64,000 nucleotides of DNA from Branchiostoma floridae (Eukaryota; Chordata; Leptocardii; Amphioxiformes; Branchiostomatidae). The translations under genes and the position numbers were made by a program. The notes beneath the pieces are model-generated. The model was given only the letters and a program-made list of their open reading frames with translations. It was not told the DNA's origin and made no database searches. The stretch is taken from NCBI RefSeq assembly GCF_000003815.2, contig NC_049995.1, forward strand, positions 4,769,213 to 4,833,212. Reading direction: 5' to 3'. Positions within the stretch are counted from its first letter, which is position 1. Each line of letters starts with the position of its first letter. Shown one piece after another: positions 40,713 to 51,900 of the stretch.

Positions 40713-43700
40713 GTAGGTTTGGTTCTTAGTAAATGGTGTATTTATGATTAATATTGTAATCTAGTTTAACGGTAATATTTGTAATTGTGACATATTTTAT
40801 CATAGATTAAACACGAAGATGCGACCGAACCGTGTAAATATGACTGTGTAGACCACAGGAAGAATAGCCTCTTATGAGGCCAATTGTGAATCTAAAAAAA
40901 CTCAACTCAACCGAACGTTTAAATATATAACATCCATTGGCATAATACCGGTCGGTTTACTGCAATTTCTCAAGCAATGCTAATTTGGCAAATGATCAAC
41001 GCATCATTTTCTCCAGTTACATGTTGCTGTTACAGCTTACCTTTGCCACTTCTTCTGTGTAAATTATTTTGTCTCTCTGGTCCTGCTAAAAACATAATAT
41101 CGTAATTGGAACACACCGCGGAATTGCACGGAGAACGGGCGCGTGGTTGGAAGGGGGTGCACTATACCGGTCGAACGAAACACGGCACAATTAACTGCCG
41201 CTATGTACCTTTATACATCCTCTGTTGTTCCTTTCTTTCCTGTTAGTAGTTGCACAAAACAAAAATCTGCATGAGCATACAAAAAGTCATGAGAAAATGG
41301 GCGTATACTGACAAGAATTTTCATTTAATTTTGATCCGTCACAACCGCTATGACGTAAAACTTTACTGCTGGCCGTAGCATTAAAAATGGCGGGAAAATG
41401 GCGGCGTACGTTCAATTTGACCCATTCAGCCGTAGATCCGGGCGATAATGCAACGGTTCCTCACACTTTTACACGAGTTGTAGGTCACCAAAAGAAATTC
41501 AAGATTGCTGTTGAATCATGCTCGTCTTGTGCCGTGAGGACATGTGATTATTATCTACAAATCTGGCGCTGAACGTGACAGTGTGTTTGTCCCACGACGA
41601 GCTCGCCTGCCCCGAAAATGACCTGAAAACTTTTGGCCTTGTTGTCTTCGTATGCATTGCTATCGATGCTTTGTAAATGATGTATTGGACACCTAGATGT
41701 CTGAAATGTGCATACCTCAGAAATAACTATTGTTGCATGTGTAGATCTCTTTAAGTTCCACTATTTTTAATCGACCGGTATAAGGCTTATGACCGGTATT
41801 ATGCCAATGCATGTTACATTGCATGAATGACCGGTTTATAACTTCTCCCAACAGTGATCCTGGTCATCCTTGCTCTGTTGCCTGCTATTGTACAATCCCG
41901 GATTGCTTACAGCCAGCATCATCTGGTTGTACAAGAAGGGGAGAATGTGGTATTTGATCAGTGCCCATCGCCACCAGACTCAGACGGTCACTGGGGATAT
42001 AAAAGGAGTCTTGAGACCAAGGATTATAGCGAATGTTGGGGAAAGTGTAGCACGTGTTCGTCACGTGTACTCATCATCTCTGACGTCATCAGAAGTTGTG
42101 GTGGATATTATCAGTACAACACGTCACCGGATAGCAATGGCACAAGATGGAGATGTGATTTACAGTTGGACGTATACTGTAAGTAAACGTTCTGGCTAAA
42201 AACAATATGGCTGCGCCCATGAGGGCCAACCAAAACAAGAGAGTTTTAACACACGTCAAACCTGAAATTCATACACTAAATTCCGGAATTTCATATACTT
42301 CCAGCATTTGGAAGTGATTATGAACGACCTTCAACATAAATCATGACAATCAGGACATCGTTTGCATAATAAGGAATTTCTAGAATAGCTTTTTATGTCA
42401 AGATAAAATGTTATACTTTAGGCGAAAAACTCTACTTCCAGGGTTTGTCACGTAACTTAAGCCGTTCATGTTAGAATGGAATCAAAAGTTTCTCGCATAG
42501 TTTTAAAATAGAGAATTCAGTACCTATAAATAATTTCACGAAAGTCCCCATCTTTCTTACGATATCATGCCTATACCTCACGTTATAATAATTGGTCGTG
42601 GAGGAACTTTCATGAATATGATTGAATGATCGATATATATATATGTTTCATCCGGTAATTTTTTGTTTTGATTATGGTGCATGTAATATTCTTATCATAT
42701 GAATTTATAGTAAAAATTGGTATTTCCATCCCAGACCCTCCGAGCCCAATTCATATAGACAATCCTCAACCTCAGGTGTTTGAGGGTGATGACGTCACGA
42801 TGACGTGTAGCACTGATGACGTAGGCAACCCTCCTGGTAACTTCACCGGACGACAGTTTCCTAAAACCATGGGAACTCAAAACTCCACCAGTCTGCGTCT
42901 GCAAGCTACGAGGGAGCAGGACGGAGAAGAAATCGTTTGTGAATTTCAGTACAGACGCTTCAACCAAACGAGGAGTAACACGACGACTACAATGTTAACA
43001 GTGTTCTGTGAGTAATTATTGTTTTGTGAGGAATTCAGATTTCGTGAGAAATTCGTGAAAATAATATTATAGTAGAAAACAATCTGAACCGTTCAATTTC
43101 TTTCTTCAATTTAAACTGTTATGTCGAAAGTTTTCCAACGAAAACAAAACAACTTTTAGAAAAATATGGTAATCACATTAAATGTAGTCATTAAAATGTT
43201 TATTTATTTTTACCAAAACAGATTATATATTACATCATGACACTATTCACAGATAACAGCTACACTAATGTACAGTTTTTATTTCAAACAGATCTTCCCG
43301 AAACTGTGTCAATCAAAGAACAACATTCCGTTACCACATTCAACGTTGGTGACAACGTTACACTGCAGTGCATCATGGGAAGCTCTAATCCCGACGTCCC
43401 TACAATATCATGGTGGAAGGATGACGTCATATTACGAGGCGAAACTTTCAGAATCTTTTCGAAAAACTCTGTTAGCGTGCAAGATAGCGGGAAGTACAAA
43501 TGTAAAGCTACCATCCAAGCTCTCGGTCAACAGAAATCCAAGGAAAGCAAAGGAGTTTACATCAGTGTGACGTCACCAGGTGAGTTCATCCATGAACGTT
43601 TTGACATTACTTTTTTAATGACTCTGATAATAATCGTAACACATTTTGCATCCGCTTCCCATTCCAATTAAGAAAGTACTTAATTGTTTTTAAGGAAACA

Positions 43701-45235
43701 GACTATAGGTGAACTTCTTATTACAATCATTATCGTGAATTCCTTACTATCCAGTTCCGTTCATGCATTTCCTGCGTATACAACTTTGAACCCTAGCCAA
43801 GCCAATCTTCCGCTGTAGAACACATGACATCCTCGTGAATTTGAACCCGTACCATCTCCACTTCCTGCCACTCATCAGTTGAAACGACTTGAAACCTAAG
43901 CCAATTCTGGACCCAGCCGGCCAGCGGAAACAAACATAAACACACACCACGACAACTTGTGACAAACAGACAAACCTTAAAGATTGCCCACGTTTTTCAC
44001 CTTAGTAACAGTCATTAACCAATATTTATGTCCATCCCATAGACCCAACCCATGGGACGCCATCTTCGAATACTGGAGCAATCGCGCTGTTGACAACGAT
44101 AGATCTCATCATCATAGGCGGTGCCGCCTTTGTTGTCATGGTGATCATCCTCGTTGTAACAGCACTCCTTTGTTTCTGGAAACGGCGAGAGTCACGAGAC
44201 AATAGAACACAGACTCTTCAAGCCAACGGTATGGATTACGCTGATTATTATGCATTTTTGATATAATTTTTACAGTCAATGTGATTTTATAATGGTAGAA
44301 AGAAATGAAAATATTGCAGAAATAGATTTCACCATCTTTTTCTAGGTTCTTTCCATCTTGTGCCATCCCGTCCCACGGATGACGTCATGGTCCCCGGAAG
44401 TGACCGAGGTAACCTTGATGGTGAAGAATTCGAACCCCAGCCTCCTCCGTACTCAAGTAAGTTCCTCAAAGTTGCATTCAAGGTTTGGGCTGATGGGGTT
44501 TAGGTTTACACACCGTAATTGTCTTATAAATGATAGCACGTAGAATAATACATACACTTACAAACACACACACACACACACATGCAAGAACAAACGCTTG
44601 GTTTACTTTTGATATACTTTTCTTCAACTTGCCCGTTAAAAAAACGTAACCAAAGCTTGTTCAGAACACGAGATATCAGACCCGGAGTTCTGCTGCAGTA
44701 CCAAGAGAAGCCGCTAGGCGTCACAAAATCTATTCATTTGTTGTTTACACACCAAGTTTGAGACCAATCCATCCAGCCGTTCATGAATAAACTTAAGCTT
44801 GTTGACGAACAGACAGACTCGATTGAAAACATAACCTCCATGACATACTTCATGGGGGTAATAACGGTGAAAACCGTACTTCTATTTGCTGCAGGAGTTA
44901 ACCCTGACCCGAGGTTCCCCACCACACAGACGTGTCCGTGGGCAGACGGAGCCTGTCACCTTCCACTGGTGACACATTATCAGTCACCCGGAACAACTTT
45001 AACACTCAACGAAGAAACCAATAACGGTACCATTCCTTCAGCTGCAGCATCTGTACCGTCTGTAACAGAGGGAACCAGGCCGAAGGTGACGGGTGATGGT
45101 CCGACCCCGAGGAGTGTGGAGGACTCCAGTATACCGGATAAACCCGGCTCCTTGCGGTCTCATCCTGAGTTACATGTACCCCGGCCTCTTCCTGCCAACC
45201 TTACCATCAGCGATATGATCAGCGAAGGCTCTTAA
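40649..45235 (+). CDS. Ig-superfamily transmembrane receptor, Death-less paralogue (7 exons)
   Basis: Exons: 40649-40712, 41855-42178, 42735-43007, 43292-43579, 44043-44228, 44346-44456, 44895-45235. All introns are GT-AG and phase 1; total 1,587 nt (528 residues plus stop). Order: short N-terminus, hydrophobic signal (ILVILALLPAIV), three Ig-like domains, membrane helix (~338-362, then KRR), and a tail of ~165 residues with FEPQPPPYS (a PPxY motif for WW domains) and a last motif LPANLTISDMIS. Ig1 shares CGG.YQY.....G.RW+C, and Ig2 shares TDD.GNPP..F, with the receptor at 20787-36696. The order and phase of the Ig exons match too, so this is a tandem duplicate on the same strand. It has no Death domain; the protein stops where the paralogue continues. 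Possible roles are a decoy, a partner, or a receptor signalling through WW proteins. Exon 1 is the least certain part. Confidence 0.8.
41855..42178 (+). CDS. Ig paralogue exon 2: signal and Ig1
   Basis: Acceptor CCCAACAG, donor GTAAGT, phase 1 to 1. The signal helix is followed by an Ig-like domain with extra cysteines (ECWGKCSTC) and SCGGYYQYNTS...TRWRC. Confidence 0.85.
42735..43007 (+). CDS. Ig paralogue exon 3: Ig2
   Basis: NPQPQVFEGDDVTMTCSTDD and EEIVCEFQYRR give the Ig disulphide. Phase 1 to 1, donor GTGAGT. Confidence 0.85.
43292..43579 (+). CDS. Ig paralogue exon 4: Ig3
   Basis: NVGDNVTLQCIMG, TISWWKDDVIL and QDSGKYKCKA give a full C2/I-type Ig signature. Phase 1 to 1, donor GTGAGT. 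Confidence 0.9.
44043..44228 (+). CDS. Ig paralogue exon 5: stalk and transmembrane helix
   Basis: Stalk (DPTHGTPSSNTG), helix (LIIIGGAAFVVMVIILVVTA) and KRRESR stop-transfer sequence lie in one exon. In the Ig-Death gene the stalk and the helix are on two exons. Confidence 0.85.
44346..44456 (+). CDS. Ig paralogue exon 6: tail with PPPY
   Basis: Phase 1 to 1. Acidic sequence ending FEPQPPPYS, a consensus PPxY ligand for WW domains such as those of Nedd4-type ubiquitin ligases. Confidence 0.75.
44548..44582. repeat. (CA)n microsatellite
   Basis: A run of alternating CA with few interruptions in intron 6 of the Ig paralogue. Confidence 0.8.
44683..44863 (-). repeat. Dispersed repeat, second copy
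   Basis: The reverse complement matches 1760-1963 block by block: hairpin CCCCCATGAAGTATGTCATGG, GTCTGTCTGT, GAACGGCTGGATGGATTGGT, CAAACTTGGTGTGT, then CTAGCGGCTTCTCTTGGTAC. Confidence 0.75.
44895..45235 (+). CDS. Ig paralogue exon 7: tail end and stop
   Basis: Pro/Ser/Thr-rich tail ending NLTISDMISEGS and TAA at 45233-45235. The acceptor (TGCTGCAG) lies 31 bp after the dispersed repeat at 44683-44863. Confidence 0.8.
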
Positions 45236-47574
45236 ATAAGTCCCAAACTCTAGCTTTTTACCTTTGGGAATAGTAACGTAAACACATGCAGATCACCTAC
45301 AAAACAATACGTTTAGGCAATTCAATTCAGCTTGTTTTATGTCTAGCTTGTGAACTTTGATACTTATACTTGTTACTTTGATAGAGTATGATAGAAAGCT
45401 TTGAAAATGTAATGAAATTACAGTAACACAAAGCTGCTCACTTTGAGACAATTTAGTTAGGGCTGGTCCCTCATGTTTGAGGTAGTCAGACTTGCCTTCG
45501 CTTCAGAATGGTTTGTAAATGCTTAATAGATCTTAGTAGCGCCGCTTAGCGATTGTGTACATAACAGCAGTTGTGGTGCATTTCTTTATCGAAGCAAATC
45601 ATTTGAGGTGTGCAATACATCTTGTATGTACATATAGAAATGTAATCTAGCCATCATAGTTAAGTTAACTGTTTCCCTGCCTAAACGTTTCAGACTTTAA
45701 AACACTATGTCGTTCTTCTTTTTTTGCCAAATAACAATAGCAATGAACTGTATATATGCATAAACATAATATATTTAGAATTACTACATTTTTCATATAG
45801 TTCGCAATACTCATTTGTAACACGTGGTGAATATCAAAACTGGAGAATGCAAACACGGTCTGTTTACTGACTCAAGTATTGGTTTGGTCTTCGTTTTTCT
45901 CATACATTAATTACATTTATTTTACAAACAGGTAAAATGATGTTGTTAGGTACACAGTGCAATGTTTTCAGTTAAGAAGTCTATATAGCCAGTCTATATT
46001 TTACAGGAACATTATTTTGTGGTCTAATGTCCGAGGCAAAGGTTGTCACAGGAAATTGGACCAAGGAGGTTCCCTTTTCAACCTCCTTGATTGGACAATG
46101 TCTGCAAACAGATGTTAAGGTGAAAGATCGTCATGTCTTCTGAGTGATGGTTTTGCTTCTCTGACAGTCCTTACATACCCTTATAAGCATAAAGCAGTTA
46201 AATGAAAGACCCAAGATCTTAAGGGATATAGAATAATGTTAGCAGATGTCTTTGAACCACTCAAAACGTTAAATAAGCGAAGTGTGTATGAATACAGGCG
46301 GCGCTTCTTACGGCGACTAGGGTGTTACCCGAGCTCCTCGAGCGGCACTTGAAAATTGACATTTCTCATGTTGACTCGTGTTTTTAAAAGTCTGAAAGGT
46401 GATTCAAGATGCACGCGAAGACATCGGGACCTGTTTGAGAAAGAATTCACTGCCTTTTAGTCTATTGTTTTGCGTATTTTGACGTTTGTACAAGTCGGGG
46501 TGATAAACCCAATGAGAGCCCAACCTGCAGTACCGCCCCCGGCCGCGACAAGAAAAGTTGCTAAAACGACCGCCAAATTGCCAAATTTCCGTCTTTTGGG
46601 GAATGGGGAAATCTCGAAAGACTCTCAAAGGGGTTTGAATTTTTAAAGGTTCTGTATGTTTTTGTTCAATAATTCGACAATAAATAAGGCTATAAACAAA
46701 GAATAACAGCATTTCAAACGTTTCATAAAGAAAATTAAGGGATTTAGGCCATAAATGACGCAAATTTTCTTTCCAATTTACCAATTGAAGTCATTGAGTA
46801 TCCGTTTTCTTATCATGATAACTGTCACGTTCTGATGGACTGATATGCACATCAAAATGCCAATGTTATTTAATAGAATAAGAATACGTTGAACAAATAT
46901 AATTGAACTGCGTTGTTTGTAACATGTTGATTGATTGCCGACATACAACGGAGTTATATATCCAGCTTAGATTACAGTCACTTGCAATTGTGTTCATGGG
47001 TACTCATGAGCATAATTCATCCAATTTACACAAGCGAAAGATACAATCAGTGGGTGGTGGAAACATTTGCGATGATCGATATCCGAGAAAGAGCCTTTGG
47101 CTCACCTTGTAGCATCCAGTTTGACATAAAACTTTAGATTGAAAAAAAACGGGCTCAGTATAACTTGAGGGAAGATGGGATTAAAAGGAAAGAGGGCTGA
47201 GATGAATAAGAGGAAATACAGGATTGTTATAAAGAATATCTCTGACAATTTCTTTGTGACTTGGGGAACATTTTTGCTATAAAGTTTGGGTAGATGCAAC
47301 GTTGTTGTAGTTGCAACGTTGTTGTCATTCTTAGGGACGTTCTACCTGTAAGGGGATATGGGGTCTAAGATCTTAAGATGACCTAAGACACTAAGTTCCC
47401 AAGTCAGGGAGCTTGTAATGTATAATCACATCATTTCAGGCTACAATATGAAAATCTGACGTGTATACTTGAAACTGATGCTCTAAGGTAGGAAGCAACA
47501 TAACTATAGATACACACACTCAAGACTTTGCATGTAAGTAGAACTCTGAAACTTTTACATATGGTTGGTTTAGT
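45236..47574. other. 3' region of the Ig paralogue and intergenic DNA
   Basis: No further gene is supported. A 12 bp stem hairpin (CCAAGGAGGTT...AACCTCCTTG) lies near 46060-46095. GCAACGTTGTTGT is repeated near 47297 and 47313. A distant AATAAA is at 46679. Confidence 0.5.
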
Positions 47575-47674
47575 NNNNNNNNNNNNNNNNNNNNNNNNNN
47601 NNNNNNNNNNNNNNNNNNNNNNNNNNNNNNNNNNNNNNNNNNNNNNNNNNNNNNNNNNNNNNNNNNNNNNNNNN
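47575..47674. other. Assembly gap (100 N)
   Basis: A run of 100 N between the convergent genes. Confidence 0.99.
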
Positions 47675-48329
47675 TTTTTAAACACAATAGCATCATCGTA
47701 ATGTCATTTTGCTTCAAGAAGTTTATTTCAATTACCTTCCGTCAAAATGATATTTACAAAATCACATCCCAGCATCTGTTTGGAGGCCTTACATGTTTTT
47801 TTATATAATAAAGTGTTCTGCGTGTTCAATTATTAGCTGTATTCTACAATCTTCGTCATCTCATAGAATCTAGTCAATGAGGCCTGAACATAACGTATGA
47901 AATAGCTGATCTACTAGATACATCTCTGCTTTTCTTACTACTCTCCTAGCTCAATAACTCATACTACAGATTTAAAAATTGGAAACGGTAACAAAACTTA
48001 AAACATAACACAAAAACTAGTTCCAAAATTCCATGATGAAAAAAACTGTACAATTTTAAGCCGTGATGTCTGTAATGAGCAAACAGATCTATTCTTACAT
48101 GTCTGTAGATAATGTACTGTAATGTAAGTAAGTACTGTCATGTTTAAAAGCTCAATAGCAACGTATCTGCTTTCGTCAGCATTATTTGCGTGGATATTAA
48201 ACTTATCTATATTAATAATCAAAACTTCAGTGTAAAAAGCATTTGAAAATAAACAACATCTAACGTCTACATCATCATACATTTACATCCAGGTTTTTAT
48301 ACATATCCAGCATGTCCTTGGTGCAACTA
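47675..48329. other. Intergenic, downstream of the adhesion GPCR
   Basis: No supported exon. It is probably the 3' UTR of the minus-strand gene in part; on that strand AATAAA occurs at about 47727-47722. Confidence 0.4.
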
Positions 48330-48605
48330 AAAATCCCCACACCTCTACGGTATCTTTAAACACTACTAGATATCAGCGACAAGTTTCTACGCTTTGCTAA
48401 AAGACGGAGAAGTTTTTAAACTAATTCCCTGGGGGAATTGAGCTTGAAACGTATGTCCATTGCATTCCACCGTTCGTGGTGAAACTAATAATTCCTACAC
48501 CTCCACGATATTACGAAGACTAGACTAAGTACAAGATATTAGTGACTAGTTTTCACAGCGACTACGCTTTGCTAACAGACGGAGAAGGTTTCAAACTAAT
48601 TCCCT
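48330..48605. repeat. Tandem duplication covering the end of the adhesion GPCR
   Basis: CTACGCTTTGCTAAAAGACG...TAATTCCCTGGGGG at ~48388-48437 repeats CTACGCTTTGCTAACAGACG...TAATTCCCTGAGG at 48562-48610, with CACACCTCTACGGTAT-like flanks also shared. The last ~15 codons and the start of the 3' UTR were duplicated into the 3' UTR. Confidence 0.7.
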
Positions 48606-48920
48606 GAGGCGTTCGCGTGGCAGACGATGAAAACGTACTCCTATTGACAACATAATGATTCTTCTTCTTTCCTTTACAAAGGAACTCCTTTCTCCACTTC
48701 TGAACGTCTTCTCGCATGACGCAATGGAAGAGGAAGATGAAGAGACCTTGTAGAGTGTTAAAGATGCAGAAGAGGTAGGCGAAGACTGTCCGGGCGGTGT
48801 TGTCGTCGATGACGAAGAAGAAACCGAAGAGCCAGGTGAGACCGAACAGGACCATGATGCTAAAGGCACGCCGTAAATGTCGGAGCACCCACTGGTGGTC
48901 TGCCTCGTTTTTCTTAGCAC
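48562..48920 (-). CDS. Adhesion GPCR exon: TM6, TM7, tail and stop
   Basis: IMVLFGLTWLFGFFFV (TM6 with the family's GLTWLFG), VFAYLFCIFNTLQGLFIFLF (TM7), a short basic tail and a TAG stop at 48564-48562. No PDZ-ligand terminus is obvious. Confidence 0.92.
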
Positions 48921-51900
48921 CTGCGTTACAAACACATTCATTATAATCATTACGTGGCTACAACTTGTAGTAAACCATCGGTAAAACTTCGGTAAATTAT
49001 GCAGCAAAAGTTTTATTTCCTTGCAAGCTTGAATGGTTAATATTATTTTGTTTTCTTCGACATTATTAACAAACAAATTAATTCATTTGCTGCAATAGTT
49101 AGATGGCAAATACGATAGCATATCACATAGCTAAATGATTATATGTATGCAAATCTACGGCCGGAAACATTTTTGTTGCAAGACATCTTGTTCCTGTCAT
49201 ACTTTCAGGTCACGTGACAGAAAAGAGTTGTCAGTTTTTGTGAAGAAGGCCAAATTACAGTTTGAACCTTCGGGATGTGTTTGGAGTAAAGTTTGAATCT
49301 CGATGAATTTCTTCTAAAAAAACTTTTTGTTTGAAGCTCATGTTTAAACATTACCTGTTAACTTTTTCTGTTTCTTCTCCCTCTTCAGCAGTTTGTACAT
49401 GACGATGGAGAACACCACCACGTTGAACAGCAGGATGAGACCCGCTGGCAGCAGAAACGCGTACTGTAGTGGAATTCTTGCTAACCAGCAGCTGTGGACA
49501 GGGGGGGGGGGCGGTAGAAGAAATTTTTAGAAAAATCCAAGAAATGAAAGTATATCTAGTAGTTAGTTGTTTCTATTTTCATTTGACAAACAGTATGACA
49601 TGATATCTAATAATATACACTCGTTGCAACCGTGATGACGGGGGAAGGGGGATACAAGTTCAGTCACGTGTTGAACCGCATCATTTCCCACTGAAGCGCC
49701 ACCTAGCTGCAGTGAGAAGCAGAACAAGTCCGCATTGCCCTGTTGAAGGTGCCAGACTGTTCACGGAAACGACGGCAGTTGAAAATCGGTAATGTACAAA
49801 GAATTTTGTTTGCCAGTATTCAATCGTATTGAAGATGCTGCTGCTGCTTGAGAAGCCACCGCAAAATGTACGAAAACAACAAACAATGGCAAGGGAAAAG
49901 TCTTGAAAATGCAGCAGAAAATACACTTACTATTTGTTGCTCCTGTATTCGTAGAGATTTGAAGGACCAGCAGTTGATAGGGCAAGGAGAAAAGGGAAGC
50001 CTGGAAAAAAATTCAAATTATGTTGTTGTTTGAGATTGTTTATTCTTACTTGACCCCCCCCCCTTACTTAACTGTAATCTAATGCTATCTTGAGCTCGTT
50101 AAAGAACCCACCACATTTAAAAGATCAGGAGCCTATATCCCTATTAGTATGTGAGTGGTTCAAACCTTACAGTCCGGCCTTACACAACTTGTACTTACTG
50201 TATCAAACTACCGGAAATAGTTTCATCAAGTTGGTAGAATACAGGATGAAGGAGAATTCTTGTTACACAACCAGTGGGTACTTACTAATCTCCAAGCAGA
50301 TCCTACGGTAGCATAAGACAGTATTAAAAGCTGCCAGAGGAGTGAAGCTGGCTTAGGAGTGTGTTTTGCTACCAGGGATCTGCCCCCAGTCGGCTAGAAC
50401 AAAGGCTATTAACATCCAATTGTTTCCCATTCAAACTATGCTTGCAGTGTAGGTGCTAATTGCCCTCCTTCCTGTTTGGTGTTAACTTCCAACTGGGACA
50501 TGTGATGGTCACTGACTTGACCCAGTGTAATTCGCTCATAAAATAATTAGCACATGGCAACAGGGTGGGGCAGCAACACCATTGTTGAATAGAAATGCTC
50601 CTCCCTGTTTCAGTGGAGGCAGATCCCCGGTAGCAAAACACACTCCTAAGCCGGCTTCACTCCTCTGGCAGCTTTTGATCCTGTCTTATGCTACCGTAGG
50701 ATCTGCTTGGAGATTAGGTACTTACATAGCTTACGTTTCGATGTCTCTCAGACACCTTCATCACTTCTAACTACTGCTGCTTCTCACCGCTATATGTAGC
50801 CGATGTGAACCGGGACGAGGGAGGATACAAGCTAAGCCATGTTTGGGACTGTTTTCTCACCGCAAAAGCGCCACCTACATCGGCTACATATAGCGGTGAG
50901 AAGCAGAACTCCAGTTAGAAGCTCTGACGAAGGTGTCTGAGAGACATCGAAACGTAAGCTAAGTAAGTACCCACTGGTTGTGTAACAAGAATTCTCTTTC
51001 ATCCTGTATCAAACTGGTGTATTACTCCTAAAGATGTTCTACTGGTTAAGATACACAGCAAACAAACAAAATTGATCACCCCATGCTACTGCAGCAGCCT
51101 TGTATATAAAGTTCCTGGTGACGTAATGATCAAACACCATCACGGTCGCCAGGTAGATGTTCACGGCCTCCATCGCCATCCAGATCAGGGCAGCCAATAG
51201 GAAGAAGTGTAAGAACGCCGCCGCGACGGTGCAGCCAATGGGAGAAGCCGTCTGATTGATGCCGGCGAGGAAGGTGACGAGGATAGCTAACAAGGCCACG
51301 CATAGGTTGATGAGAACGAGGCGCTGATTCTTCGCGTGAGCTCCGACTATACGACGGTTATATTTCCTAGAGTCAAAGACATTTGAAACCGCACATTCAA
51401 GTTTATGAACTGAAAATACCTGGCGTTGTAAGGCCATCTTGACTTGATTATATGCATGGATGGCATCCACTGGGACCCCAACAACTGATGCGAGCGTGCG
51501 ATTAAAAAAACGAATTAGCCAAAAAAAGTTGCATTCATTATGAAATCTAAGTGGCCAGGAAGGTGGTCATAGAACAAATGACCAAAACTCAGAGTACGGT
51601 ATACCGAACAATATATCCTTCGTTTTCGTTATATCACTTCTTCTCATATGATCTTGGAATTGACCTTGCCATTATATGACATTAGTAAACGTTTTCCGAT
51701 TTTTTTTCTTTCTACAGCATATCTTTGCTCATTCTAATTACGATTTACAGTATGATTGAAAACTTTTCTTTGAGGGGGGGGGGGATTGATGTCATACGGA
51801 TGCCACCCATATAATCAAATCATGTAATATTTAAGTTTCTAAGCTTCTAGACTTCCTTTGCCTACATGCACCAATACATGCATATTTCTAACATCTACAG

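Noticed and set aside
41387-41572. 61-codon frame upstream of the Ig paralogue as its first exon
   Set aside because: No donor in it gives the phase 1 needed by 41855 except a weak GTCACC; 40649-40712 has a better donor and mirrors the other gene.
46057-46097. Hairpin as a possible microRNA precursor or terminator
   Set aside because: The stem is only about 12 bp with an 8-10 bp loop, too short for a pre-miRNA, and there is no other supporting context.
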